DNA of 64,000 bases from Martinezella tropici. GTDB lineage: Bacteria; Pseudomonadota; Alphaproteobacteria; Rhizobiales; Rhizobiaceae. The notes beneath the pieces were generated by a model that did no database searches, had not been told where the DNA came from, and saw only the letters and a program-made list of their open reading frames with translations. Each line of letters starts with the position of its first letter. Position 1 is the first letter of the stretch. The stretch is taken from contig NZ_VNIP01000006.1 in assembly GCF_008370325.1 (NCBI RefSeq), positions 124,001 through 188,000 on the forward strand, in the 5' to 3' direction. Both the position numbers and the translations under genes were made by a program. This document shows positions 1-11,509 of the stretch, in pieces.

Positions 1-1550
1 CCAATGGCGGCGAGAAGATCCAGCTCCATGCCGAGCAGGCTTTCGAGTGGACGGGCGGCATGATCGGTGCGGCGGAAGGCGCTGGACCGGACACGAATGC
101 GAAGGCCTTCGTGGATTTCCAGCACGACGTCTGCGCCAAGGATATCCGTCTTGCCGTGCGCGAGGGCATGCATTCCATCGAGCATATCAAGCGCTTCACC
201 ACCAACGGCATGGCGTCCGACCAGGGCAAGCTTTCGAACATGCACGGGCTGGCGATTGCCGCCGAAATGCTCGGCAAGGATATTCCGCAGGTCGGTCTCA
301 CCACCTTCCGCGCGCCCTACACGCCCGTCACCTACGGCACGCTGATCAGCCATTCGCGTGGGTCCTTGTTCGACCCTACCCGCAAGACGCCGATGCATGC
401 CTGGGAAGAGGCACATGGCGCGATCTTCGAAGATGTCGGCAACTGGAAGCGCGCCTGGTTCTATCCGCGCGCCGGGGAGACCATGCATCAGGCCGTCAAT
501 CGCGAGTGCCGCACGGCGCGCGAAGTGGCCGGCGTGTTCGATGCCTCGACGCTCGGCAAGATCGAAGTAGTCGGGCCGGATGCGGCGGAATTCCTGAACC
601 TCCTCTACACCAATGCCTGGGATACGCTGAAGCCCGGCCGCTGCCGTTACGGCATCATGACCCGCGAAGACGGCTTCGTCTATGACGACGGCGTTGTAGG
701 GCGTCTGGCCGACGATCGCTTCCATGTGACGACCACGACCGGCGGCGCGCCACGCGTGCTGCATCATATGGAGGACTATCTGCAGACCGAATTCCCGCAT
801 CTGAAAGTATGGCTGACCTCCACCACGGAGCAATGGGCCGTTATCGCCGTGCAGGGACCGAAGGCGCGCGAGATCATCGAGCCGCTCATCGAAGGTCAGG
901 ATCTGTCCAACGAGGCCTTCCCGCATATGAGCGTGGCGGAGTGCAAGGTCTGCGGCGTGCCGGCACGGCTGTTCCGCGTCTCCTTCACCGGTGAAGCCGG
1001 CTATGAAATCAACGTGCCGGCCGATTACGGCCAGTCCGTATGGGAGGCCGTCTGGGCTCGCGCTGAACCGCTGGGCGCCTGCGCCTACGGCACCGAGACC
1101 ATGCACGTGCTGCGCGCCGAGAAGGGCTACATCATCGTCGGCCAGGATACCGACGGTACGGTGACACCCGATGACGCCGGGCTTTCCTGGGCCGTTTCCA
1201 AGAAGAAGACCGATTTTGTCGGCATCCGTGGCCTGAAGCGGCCGGATCTCGTCAAGGAAGGCCGCAAGCAGCTCGTCGGTCTCGTCACCCGCGATCCGAA
1301 GGTGGTGCTGGAGGAGGGCGCACAGATCGTCGCCGATCCGAACGAGCAGAAGCCGATGACCATGCTCGGCCATGTCACCTCTTCCTACTGGTCCGAAAAT
1401 CTTGGCCGCTCCATCGCCTTCGCGCTGGTTGCAGGTGGGCGCGAGCGCATGGCCAAGACGCTCTATGTACCGATGCCCGACAAGACAATTGCCGTCGAGG
1501 TGACGGATCTGGTGTTCTTTGACAAGGAAGGAGGCCGGATCAATGGCTGA
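1..1550 (+). CDS. soxA: Sarcosine oxidase alpha subunit, 3' part (5' end outside window)
   Basis: Large subunit of heterotetrameric sarcosine oxidase, which oxidatively demethylates sarcosine to glycine, passing the one-carbon unit to tetrahydrofolate. The reading frame is open from base 3, so only the last 515 or so residues of a protein that is normally near 1,000 are seen. The visible part begins at the end of the central FAD/NAD region and continues into a GcvT-like aminomethyltransferase (folate-binding) domain with the conserved FTGEAGYEI segment and the closing GRSIAFALV segment. The stop overlaps the start of soxG by 8 bases, so the two are translationally coupled. soxB and soxD would be expected just upstream. 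Family call is secure. Confidence 0.93.
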   Translation, partial: NGGEKIQLHAEQAFEWTGGMIGAAEGAGPDTNAKAFVDFQHDVCAKDIRLAVREGMHSIEHIKRFTTNGMASDQGKLSNMHGLAIAAEMLGKDIPQVGLTTFRAPYTPVTYGTLISHSRGSLFDPTRKTPMHAWEEAHGAIFEDVGNWKRAWFYPRAGETMHQAVNRECRTAREVAGVFDASTLGKIEVVGPDAAEFLNLLYTNAWDTLKPGRCRYGIMTREDGFVYDDGVVGRLADDRFHVTTTTGGAPRVLHHMEDYLQTEFPHLKVWLTSTTEQWAVIAVQGPKAREIIEPLIEGQDLSNEAFPHMSVAECKVCGVPARLFRVSFTGEAGYEINVPADYGQSVWEAVWARAEPLGACAYGTETMHVLRAEKGYIIVGQDTDGTVTPDDAGLSWAVSKKKTDFVGIRGLKRPDLVKEGRKQLVGLVTRDPKVVLEEGAQIVADPNEQKPMTMLGHVTSSYWSENLGRSIAFALVAGGRERMAKTLYVPMPDKTIAVEVTDLVFFDKEGGRING

Positions 1551-2100
1551 TCTCGCTACCCGCAAACTGCCGCTCGCCGGCCGCCACGGCGGTTCTTCCA
1601 CAGTCCGGTTGATGCCGGCAGCACCCGCAAGCCGCATTTCGCTGCGTGCACCCGCCGATTCCGTCGGCGCTCTTTCGCAGGCGCTTGGCCTTCAGCTACC
1701 GACCCGGCCGAAGACCTCGGCCAGCGCCAACGGGCGTCATGCCCTGTGGCTCGGCCCGGACGAATGGCTCGTCATCGATGAGAACGGTGCCGAGCTGGTC
1801 GGTCTGGCGGCATCGGCTGGCGCTCTGCATTCGGCGACCGATGTCTCGCATCGCAATACGGCTGTCATCGTGTCCGGTCCCGGCGCGGAAGCGACGCTTG
1901 CCGCAGGTTGCCCGCAGGATGTTTCGTTGATCGCATTCCCCGTCGGCGCCTGCTCTCGCACGCTGCTCGGCAAGGCGGAAGTCGTGATCTTGCGGCTCGA
2001 TGAAGAGACATTCCGCGTCGAAGTCTGGCGCTCCTTCTCCGACTTCGCTTTCGGTCTTCTGGCCGAGGGCGCGGAGGATGCGAGCATTAGAGCCGGATGA
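1543..2100 (+). CDS. soxG: Sarcosine oxidase gamma subunit
   Basis: Small gamma subunit (185 aa) of heterotetrameric sarcosine oxidase, a GcvT-like fold without its own cofactor. The ATG at 1543 is chosen because AAGGAGG ends a few bases upstream, inside the end of soxA; the longer TTG start at 1519 has no such site. The LWLGPDEWL segment and the later SFSDFAFGLL segment are typical of SoxG. The last codons (Ile-Arg-Ala-Gly-stop) lie inside the left arm of an intergenic palindrome that starts near 2087, so the repeat appears to have defined the present C-terminus. Last gene of the sox operon. Confidence 0.9.
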   Translation: MADLATRKLPLAGRHGGSSTVRLMPAAPASRISLRAPADSVGALSQALGLQLPTRPKTSASANGRHALWLGPDEWLVIDENGAELVGLAASAGALHSATDVSHRNTAVIVSGPGAEATLAAGCPQDVSLIAFPVGACSRTLLGKAEVVILRLDEETFRVEVWRSFSDFAFGLLAEGAEDASIRAG

Positions 2101-2140
2101 TTTTAGGTCGGATCGACCTAAAATCTGAATCCGCTCTAAA
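2087..2140. repeat. Rhizobial palindromic repeat, also a probable terminator
   Basis: Long imperfect inverted repeat. The core is an 11-bp perfect stem with a 3-base loop at 2100-2124 (ATTTTAGGTCG / CGACCTAAAAT), flanked by outer arms TTAGAGC-CGGAT and ATCCG-CTCTAA. It resembles a high-copy intergenic palindrome I know from Rhizobium genomes. It overlaps the soxG stop codon and can fold to end sox transcription, although no long T-run follows. Confidence 0.75.
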
Positions 2141-2150
2141 CTCAAAGAAG

Positions 2151-2202
2151 TAGAGCATGATGTCGTCCGAAAACCGAGCACACTTTTCGGCATCATGCTC
2201 TA
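2151..2202. repeat. Second palindromic repeat (TAGAGCATGATG family)
   Basis: Inverted repeat with arms TAGAGCATGATG and CATCATGCTCTA, and inner arms CCGAAAA / CTTTTCGG. It lies 10 bases after the previous palindrome, the mosaic arrangement described for rhizobial intergenic elements. It sits between soxG and the convergent MaoC-type gene. Confidence 0.75.
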
Positions 2203-2205
2203 ACC

Positions 2206-2688
2206 CTATTCCGGCCGATCTTTCGGGTCGAACTGCGATATGGTCGTCCATGTTGCAGTCAGTGCCGGCTTGCGCTCGTTTTCGATCTCGACGGTCACAT
2301 CGTAGGTCAGCATCAGCATATTGGCGCCGCGCAGTCGCGTTTCAGCGAGTGTAAAACGCCCGCGAACCTGCGCGCCGCACTTGACCGGCGACATGAAGCG
2401 GATCTTCTCGAAGCCGTAATTGATGCCCATGGTCTGTTCGCGGATCTTCGGCAGGGCGCTGTAGTTCATCGCCGAGAGCAGCGAGAGTGTCAGGAAGCCG
2501 TGGGCGATGGTGCCGCCATAGGGCGTTTCCGCCTTGGCGCGTTCTGGATCGACGTGGATGAACTGATGATCGAGCGTCGCGTCGGCAAAGGTGTCGATCA
2601 TCGTCTGGTCCACGATGATCCAGTCGGAAACGCCTATCTCCGTTCCCGCAAGTTTCATGATCTCTACAAGCGAGATATCGCCGGGCAT
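2206..2688 (-). CDS. MaoC family dehydratase, (R)-specific enoyl-CoA hydratase type
   Basis: Hot-dog-fold protein of 160 aa in the MaoC family. The hydratase signature is visible near residues 34-60: an Asp followed by QFIHVD, then GTIAHGFLTLSLL. In this family these Asp and His residues hydrate trans-2-enoyl-CoA to (R)-3-hydroxyacyl-CoA, linking fatty acid oxidation to polyhydroxyalkanoate precursors; the exact substrate here is unknown. The ATG at 2688 has GAGG five bases upstream; an internal Met at residue 11 is a weaker alternative. It starts 67 bases after the glgX stop on the same strand, so it could be read through from the glycogen operon, but that is inference. Confidence 0.82.
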   Translation of the reverse strand: MPGDISLVEIMKLAGTEIGVSDWIIVDQTMIDTFADATLDHQFIHVDPERAKAETPYGGTIAHGFLTLSLLSAMNYSALPKIREQTMGINYGFEKIRFMSPVKCGAQVRGRFTLAETRLRGANMLMLTYDVTVEIENERKPALTATWTTISQFDPKDRPE

Positions 2689-2755
2689 TCCATCCTCGTC
2701 AGTCTGCGTCGTCAGAATCCTTTCTGGCGAATCGAAACGGAAAGTGCAACCGCGA

Positions 2756-4726
2756 TCAGTTTTCGAGAAGGAAGGCGACGGAACGTGCTGATACGGTGAT
2801 TTGGTCGCTTACCGCATTCTCGCCTGTCGCGGTCAGCAGAGACCAGCCGCCGCTTTCAGAGGCGGGCAGTGTGACTGGACACTCGTCGGCAGCGCGGTTG
2901 AATAATACGACGAGCCGCGTCGATCGGTTCGTGGCGAGATCCCGCGTTTTGAGCGCCATGCCGAACACGGCCGCCTTCGGCGCTTCCCAATCGCGCACCG
3001 CCATCGGCGTTCCCGTGCTTGAGAACCAGAGCACATCGCCATCGCCGTGAAAGAAATCCATGTCGTCAAAGGCGGTGAAACGGCGACGCAGACCGGCAAG
3101 CCAAGCGGTATGGCCGATCAGTTCCTCGTCCAGCGTCTTCCAGTCCATCCAGGTGATGGCATTGTCCTGGCAATAGGCATTGTTATTGCCCTGCTGGCTG
3201 CGCCCGGCTTCATCGCCTGCCGTCAGCATGATCGTGCCGCGCGTGGCAAGGAGCGTCGATAGCATGGCTTCGATATCGGCGCGGCGCTTGCTCTGGATCG
3301 ACGGGTCATCCGTCTTGCCTTCGACGCCGTTGTTCCAGGAGAAGTTCTCGTTGTGACCGTCGCGGTTGTTCTCGCCATTGGCCTCATTGTGCTTGTTCTC
3401 GTAAGAAGCGAGGTCCATCAGCGTGAAGCCGTCATGGGCGGCGAGGAAATTGACCGTGCGCGTCTGCGCGCGCCCGTCACGGCCGAAGATGGAGGAGGAG
3501 CCTGCAAGCACGGTCGCGAGATCGCCAATGCCGGCATCGCCGCGCCAGAAGCGGCGCAGGTCGTCGCGGGCACGGTCGTTCCATTCGAGGAAAGGTGCGG
3601 GGAAATTCCCGAGCTGATAGCCGCCGGGACCGATGTCCCAGGGTTCGGCGATCATGATCCGGTCCTGCAGCACATCATCCGCCAGCATGGTGCGCAGGGT
3701 CATGCTTTCCGGATCGAAGCCCTTGCCGTTGCGTCCGAGCACCGTGGCGAGATCGAAGCGGAAACCGTCGATGCCGGCATTCCGGACGAAATGGCGCAGG
3801 CTGTCGATGATGAGCTTGCGCGTCGCCGGCTGGTCGCAGGCGATGGTGTTGCCCGTGCCGGTATCGTTGACCAGCGTGCCGGGCTGGTCAGGCAAATGGC
3901 GGAAATAGGTGGGGTTGTCGAGGCCACGCAATGACAGGGTCGGTCCCTGGCGGTCGCTTTCGCCGGTATGGTTGAAGACGAGATCGAGGATGACGGCGAT
4001 CCCTACGGTGTGAAGGGCGGCGACCGTCTCGCGCAACTCCTTCATGCCGCCGGGCACGAGGCGTGGGTCGAGCGCCATGAAGGCGACCGGGTTGTAGCCC
4101 CAGCCATTGGTAAGGCCGAGCGACGGCAGGTGCCGTTCGTCGATCCATGCGGTGATCGGCATCAGCTCGATGGCGGCGACCTGCAGGCGCTTGAGATGCG
4201 CAATGATCGAGGGATGGGCGAGGGCGCCGAGCGTGCCGCGTTGTTTTGCAGGCACATCGGGATGCAGCATGGTGAAGGGCTTCACGGCGATTTCGTAGAT
4301 CAGGCCGCCGGGCTGAAACAAAGGCTTGGCCGGCTTGACGGCGACATCGCGCGAGACGAGCGCTTTGGGCATCAGATCCTGCGTGTCGGCACCGAAAACC
4401 CCCAGGCGCGGATCATAGCGAAACGGCCGGTCTATTTCCCTGGCATAGGGATCGACCAGCAGTTTGGATGGGTCAAACCACAGGCCGCGATCGGGATCAT
4501 AGGCGCCATGGGCGCGCAGACCGTAGCGCGTGCCTTCCTTTGCGTCCTTGACGAAAAGACGATGCTCATCTCCGTCGCGGGTGAACGGCAGCCGCGCGAT
4601 TTCCTTGTGGCCTTCCGCGTCGAACAGGCAGAGTTCCATGCGCTCGGCATGTTTGGATGCGACGGCAAATTCGACACCCGAGTCGGTGAGGGTCGCGCCA
4701 AGGCAGCGGGTTGTCGGCTCTGACAT
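2756..4726 (-). CDS. glgX: Glycogen debranching enzyme GlgX (isoamylase type)
   Basis: GH13 isoamylase-type debranching enzyme of 656 aa that hydrolyses alpha-1,6 branches of phosphorylase-limit glycogen. An N-terminal CBM48-like beta domain (about 10-110) precedes the catalytic barrel. Conserved GH13 residues are visible: nucleophile Asp325 in DGFRFD, acid Glu361 in AEPWD, and His431-Asp432. VFNHTGE, near 250, matches conserved region I. Length is normal for GlgX. It is the last glg gene on the minus strand, separated from pgm by about 200 bases holding a repeat, so it may be transcribed partly on its own. Confidence 0.93.
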   Translation of the reverse strand: MSEPTTRCLGATLTDSGVEFAVASKHAERMELCLFDAEGHKEIARLPFTRDGDEHRLFVKDAKEGTRYGLRAHGAYDPDRGLWFDPSKLLVDPYAREIDRPFRYDPRLGVFGADTQDLMPKALVSRDVAVKPAKPLFQPGGLIYEIAVKPFTMLHPDVPAKQRGTLGALAHPSIIAHLKRLQVAAIELMPITAWIDERHLPSLGLTNGWGYNPVAFMALDPRLVPGGMKELRETVAALHTVGIAVILDLVFNHTGESDRQGPTLSLRGLDNPTYFRHLPDQPGTLVNDTGTGNTIACDQPATRKLIIDSLRHFVRNAGIDGFRFDLATVLGRNGKGFDPESMTLRTMLADDVLQDRIMIAEPWDIGPGGYQLGNFPAPFLEWNDRARDDLRRFWRGDAGIGDLATVLAGSSSIFGRDGRAQTRTVNFLAAHDGFTLMDLASYENKHNEANGENNRDGHNENFSWNNGVEGKTDDPSIQSKRRADIEAMLSTLLATRGTIMLTAGDEAGRSQQGNNNAYCQDNAITWMDWKTLDEELIGHTAWLAGLRRRFTAFDDMDFFHGDGDVLWFSSTGTPMAVRDWEAPKAAVFGMALKTRDLATNRSTRLVVLFNRAADECPVTLPASESGGWSLLTATGENAVSDQITVSARSVAFLLEN

Positions 4727-4744
4727 GTCGGACTTTCCGGATAG

Positions 4745-4922
4745 CTAGGGTGATCCCCTCTCCCCGGCAGCGGAGAGAGGGCTAGGGTGAGGGGCGGAGC
4801 GTTCGGCGAATTGTGCAGTCGCGGTGAATTTTGGGAAAGCCCCTCATCCGACCAGTCGCCGCCTCGCTTCGTTCGGCAGCTTCTGGCCACCTTCTCCCAG
4901 CATCCGCGGGGAGAAGGAGCTT
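4745..4922. repeat. Dispersed alphaproteobacterial intergenic repeat between pgm and glgX
   Basis: Two related GC-rich segments. The first (about 4753-4797) has CCCCTCTCCCC, then GGAGAGAGGGCTAGGGTGAG. The second (about 4840-4921) begins CCCCTCATCCG and ends CTTCTCCC-GCATCCGCGGGGAGAAGG, which forms a hairpin. The wording matches a repeat common between genes in Rhizobiales. It fills the only long gap in the glg operon. No ORF here is credible. Confidence 0.65.
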
Positions 4923-4933
4923 AGATCGCAGAT

Positions 4934-8009
<3,076 letters not shown>

Positions 8010-8012
8010 AGG

Positions 8013-9275
8013 TTACAAATCCAGCTTGTCGATCATCGATTGGGTGATCAGGCAAATGCCGCTTTCCGTGCGGCGCCAGCGCTTGGCATCGAGTTCCGGG
8101 TCCTCACCGACGATCAGTCCCTCCGGAATGGTGACGCCGTGGTCGATGACGACGTCCTTGAGCTGCGCGCGGCGGCCGATCTTAACGCTCGGCAACACGA
8201 CGGCACCCTCCAGCTTGGAATAGGAATTGGCGCGCACACCGGTGAAGAGCAGGCTGTTGTAGAGGCTGGCGCCGGAGATGATGCAATCGCCTGCCACCAC
8301 CGAGGAGACGGCCGAACCGCGGCGGTCTTCATCGTCATGGACGAACTTGGCCGGTGGGCTGATTTCCGCGTAGGTCCAGATCGGCCAGGATTTGTCGTAG
8401 ATGTCGAGTTCCGGCACCACGGCGGTCAGGTCGATATTGGCCTGCCAGTAGGCATCGATCGTGCCGACGTCGCGCCAGTATGCTTCGCGCTCGAAATCGG
8501 AGCGAACGCAGGATTGCGCGAAGCGGTGGGCGACGGCTTTGCCGTTCTTGACGATGTAGGGAATGATATCCTTGCCGAAGTCGCGGCTGGAGTTCGGATC
8601 GGCCGCGTCGCGCCGCAGGCATTCGATCAGGAATTTCGTGTGGAACACGTAGATGCCCATCGAAGCCAGCGCAAAATCCGGATTGCCCGGAATACCAGGC
8701 GGATCGGCCGGCTTCTCGACGAAGTCGATGATCTGATCCTTTTCATCGACATGCATGACGCCGAAGCCGACAGCCTCCATGCGCGGCACTTCCAGGCAGC
8801 CGATGGTGACTTCGGCGCCGGAATCGACATGCTGCTGCAGCATCCACTCATAGTCCATTTTGTAGATATGGTCGCCAGCGAGGATGACCATGTATTCCGG
8901 ACCATAGGGCTCGATGATGTCGATGTTCTGATAGACGGCGTCGGCCGTGCCTTCGTACCACTGTGTTTCCGAGACGCGCTGCGATGCCGGCAAGATGTCG
9001 AAGCTTTCGTTCCGTTCCGGACGGAAGAAGTTCCAGCCGCGTTGCATGTGGCGGATCAGCGAGTGCGCCTTGTACTGCGTGGCGACGCCGATGCGGCGGA
9101 TACCGGAATTGAGTGCATTGGATAGCGCGAAATCGATGATTCGCGTCTTGCCGCCGAAGTAGACGGCCGGCTTGGCACGGCGGTCGGTCAGTTCTTTCAG
9201 GCGGCTCCCGCGCCCGCCGGCAAGAACGTAGGCCATGGCATCGCGCGCCAGCGGCTGGAAACGTTTTTCTACCAT
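8013..9275 (-). CDS. glgC: Glucose-1-phosphate adenylyltransferase
   Basis: ADP-glucose pyrophosphorylase of 420 aa, the committed step of bacterial glycogen synthesis. The nucleotidyltransferase motif GGRGSRL is followed by the Lys-containing KPAVYFGGK; the middle has the [10 protein letters not shown] metal/sugar region; the C-terminal part is a left-handed beta-helix that carries allosteric contacts. The ATG at 9275 is chosen because GGGAGGA stands about seven bases upstream; the frame stays open for 60 more codons upstream, but that stretch overlaps glgB and looks non-coding. The gap to the glgB stop is 26 bases. Confidence 0.94.
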   Translation of the reverse strand: MVEKRFQPLARDAMAYVLAGGRGSRLKELTDRRAKPAVYFGGKTRIIDFALSNALNSGIRRIGVATQYKAHSLIRHMQRGWNFFRPERNESFDILPASQRVSETQWYEGTADAVYQNIDIIEPYGPEYMVILAGDHIYKMDYEWMLQQHVDSGAEVTIGCLEVPRMEAVGFGVMHVDEKDQIIDFVEKPADPPGIPGNPDFALASMGIYVFHTKFLIECLRRDAADPNSSRDFGKDIIPYIVKNGKAVAHRFAQSCVRSDFEREAYWRDVGTIDAYWQANIDLTAVVPELDIYDKSWPIWTYAEISPPAKFVHDDEDRRGSAVSSVVAGDCIISGASLYNSLLFTGVRANSYSKLEGAVVLPSVKIGRRAQLKDVVIDHGVTIPEGLIVGEDPELDAKRWRRTESGICLITQSMIDKLDL

Positions 9276-9301
9276 TTTATTCCTCCCTGTCCGTAATGGT
9301 C

Positions 9302-11509
9302 TCAAAATTCCGGTTCGAGCATGATGGTCGCTAACGGAGGCAGCGTTATTATCGCTTGTACGCCCCCACCTGCACTGACGGCCTGTACGCGCCCGCCATT
9401 TCCTTTGCCGCTGCCGCCGTAGATATCGGCATCGGTATTCAATATTTCGCGCCACCGCCCCTCAGCTGGCAGGCGCAAGGTATAGTTCTCGCGATAGACT
9501 GGCGTAAAATTGGTGATTACGGCAACCGGCTTTTCGCCCGGCGCCTTGCGCAGCCACGCGAAGACCGAGTTTTCGAAATCATCGACGACAAGCCATTCGA
9601 AGCCGTCTCCCTCGCAGTCGCGGGCATGGAGCGCCGGCTTGCTGCGATAGGTGAAGTTGAGATCGCGCACGAGACGCCGCATGCCCTCATGCATGCGGTA
9701 TTGCAAAAGGTTCCAGTCGAGCGCGCGCTCTTCGCTCCACTCGCTCCATTGGGCGAATTCCTGACCCATGAACAGCAGCTTCTTGCCGGGGTAGCCCCAC
9801 ATGAAGGCATAATAGGCGCGCAGGTTGGCGAATTTTTGCCAGTCGTCGCCTGACATCTTGGCGATCAGCGATCCCTTGCCGTGGACGACTTCATCATGCG
9901 AGAGCGGCAGGACGAAATTTTCCGAGAAGGCGTAGATCAGCCCGAAGGTCAGCTCGTTATGGTGATACTTACGATGCACGGCCTCGCGGGAGAGATAGCT
10001 CAGCGTATCGTGCATGAAGCCCATGTTCCACTTGAAGCCGAAGCCGAGGCCGCCTTCATGGACGGGCTGCGACACTTTCGGCCAGGAGGTCGATTCCTCA
10101 GCGATCGTCATGACGCCGGGATGAGCCCCATAGATCCGGGCGTTCATCGACTGCAGGAAGCGGACGGCCTCGAGATTTTCGTTGCCGCCATATTCGTTCG
10201 GTATCCATTCGCCATGCTTGCGCGAATAATCGAGGTAGAGCATCGAGGCGACGGCATCGACGCGTAAACCGTCCAGGTGGAATTTTTCGGCCCAGTAGAG
10301 CGCATTGTTCAGGAGATAGGCGAGCACCTCGGTACGGCCGAAATTGTAGATTGCCGTGTTCCAGTCGGGATGAAAGCCCTTGCGCGGATCTTCGTGCTCA
10401 TAAAGCGCCGTGCCGTCGAACCAGCGCAGGCCATGCTCGTCGGTCGGAAAATGAGCCGGCACCCAGTCCAGTATGACGCCGATGCCGACCTTGTGACAAC
10501 CGTTGACGAAACGGGCAAAGCCCTCCGGCTCGCCGAAGCGGGCGGTTGGCGCATAGAGGCCGGTGGTCTGATAGCCCCAGGATGGATCATAGGGGTGCTC
10601 GGTGATCGGCAGGAATTCGATATGGGTGAAGCCCATGTCGACGCAATAGGGGATGAGACGCGAGGCAAGCTCGTCCCACGAGAGCATCGAGCCGTCATCG
10701 CGACGCTGCCAGGAGCCGGCATGCACCTCGTAGATGCTGATGGGCTGGCGGCGCTGGTCGACGCTTGCCCAATGCTCGCGGTGAGCCGAATCCTCCCAGG
10801 CCTGGCTGAGTTCGGCGGCCGTGACCGAAGCGGTCTTGGGGCGCAATTCGCTGCGGCGGGCGAAGGGATCGGCCTTCAGCGGCTGCACCACGCCGTCATG
10901 GCCGCGGATCTCGAACTTGTAGGCCACGCCGGCCGGCACGTCCGGAGCGAAGATTTCCCAGATGCCGGAGTCGGAGCGGAAGCGCATGACATGCCGGCGG
11001 CCATCCCAATTGTTGAAATCGCCGACCACCGAAACCCGCTGCGCATTCGGCGCCCATACGGCGAAATGGAAGCCCTGGACGCCTTCATGCTTCATCGGGT
11101 GCGCACCCATCTTGTCGAACAGGCGCAGATGCGTGCCCTGACGGGCGAAATAGTCATCCATCGGCCCGAGGATCGGGCCAAAGCTATAGGGATCGGTCAC
11201 TGCCCATTCGGCATCGCCGCGCCTGGCGCGATAACGGAGCGGCTGCTGCTTGCCGAGCTTCACGACACCGGAAAAGAAGCCCGCCGGATCGAGGCAATCC
11301 AGCTCGCCGATGACCGAGCCATCCAGCGCCAAGGCGGTAACGGCTTCCGCGCCGGGGATGAAACAACGTGCCACATAGCCGTCATCCGTCTTGTGGGTGC
11401 CGAGGACGGCGAACGGATCGGAATGGGTGCCTTTGAGAATCGCAGCGATCTCGTCTGCCGAAATATCCCTCAAGCTGGCGCCATCGCCGGGCTTTTTCGG
11501 CTTCTTCAT
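9302..11509 (-). CDS. glgB: 1,4-alpha-glucan branching enzyme
   Basis: GH13 branching enzyme of 735 aa that forms alpha-1,6 branches in glycogen. It has an N-terminal early-set/CBM48 region ([20 protein letters not shown] about residues 120-140), the catalytic barrel with [17 protein letters not shown] (nucleophile Asp), the acid Glu in IAEEST, LSHDE, and a C-terminal beta domain. The start is the ATG of an ATGA overlap with the glgP stop (11506-11509), giving translational coupling; the frame remains open upstream for 32 codons but those lie inside glgP. Confidence 0.95.
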   Translation of the reverse strand: MKKPKKPGDGASLRDISADEIAAILKGTHSDPFAVLGTHKTDDGYVARCFIPGAEAVTALALDGSVIGELDCLDPAGFFSGVVKLGKQQPLRYRARRGDAEWAVTDPYSFGPILGPMDDYFARQGTHLRLFDKMGAHPMKHEGVQGFHFAVWAPNAQRVSVVGDFNNWDGRRHVMRFRSDSGIWEIFAPDVPAGVAYKFEIRGHDGVVQPLKADPFARRSELRPKTASVTAAELSQAWEDSAHREHWASVDQRRQPISIYEVHAGSWQRRDDGSMLSWDELASRLIPYCVDMGFTHIEFLPITEHPYDPSWGYQTTGLYAPTARFGEPEGFARFVNGCHKVGIGVILDWVPAHFPTDEHGLRWFDGTALYEHEDPRKGFHPDWNTAIYNFGRTEVLAYLLNNALYWAEKFHLDGLRVDAVASMLYLDYSRKHGEWIPNEYGGNENLEAVRFLQSMNARIYGAHPGVMTIAEESTSWPKVSQPVHEGGLGFGFKWNMGFMHDTLSYLSREAVHRKYHHNELTFGLIYAFSENFVLPLSHDEVVHGKGSLIAKMSGDDWQKFANLRAYYAFMWGYPGKKLLFMGQEFAQWSEWSEERALDWNLLQYRMHEGMRRLVRDLNFTYRSKPALHARDCEGDGFEWLVVDDFENSVFAWLRKAPGEKPVAVITNFTPVYRENYTLRLPAEGRWREILNTDADIYGGSGKGNGGRVQAVSAGGGVQAIITLPPLATIMLEPEF

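Noticed and set aside
9276..9455. 60-codon N-terminal extension of GlgC
   Set aside because: Overlaps the 3' end of glgB, while the ATG at 9275 has an ideal ribosome site and begins the normal GlgC sequence.
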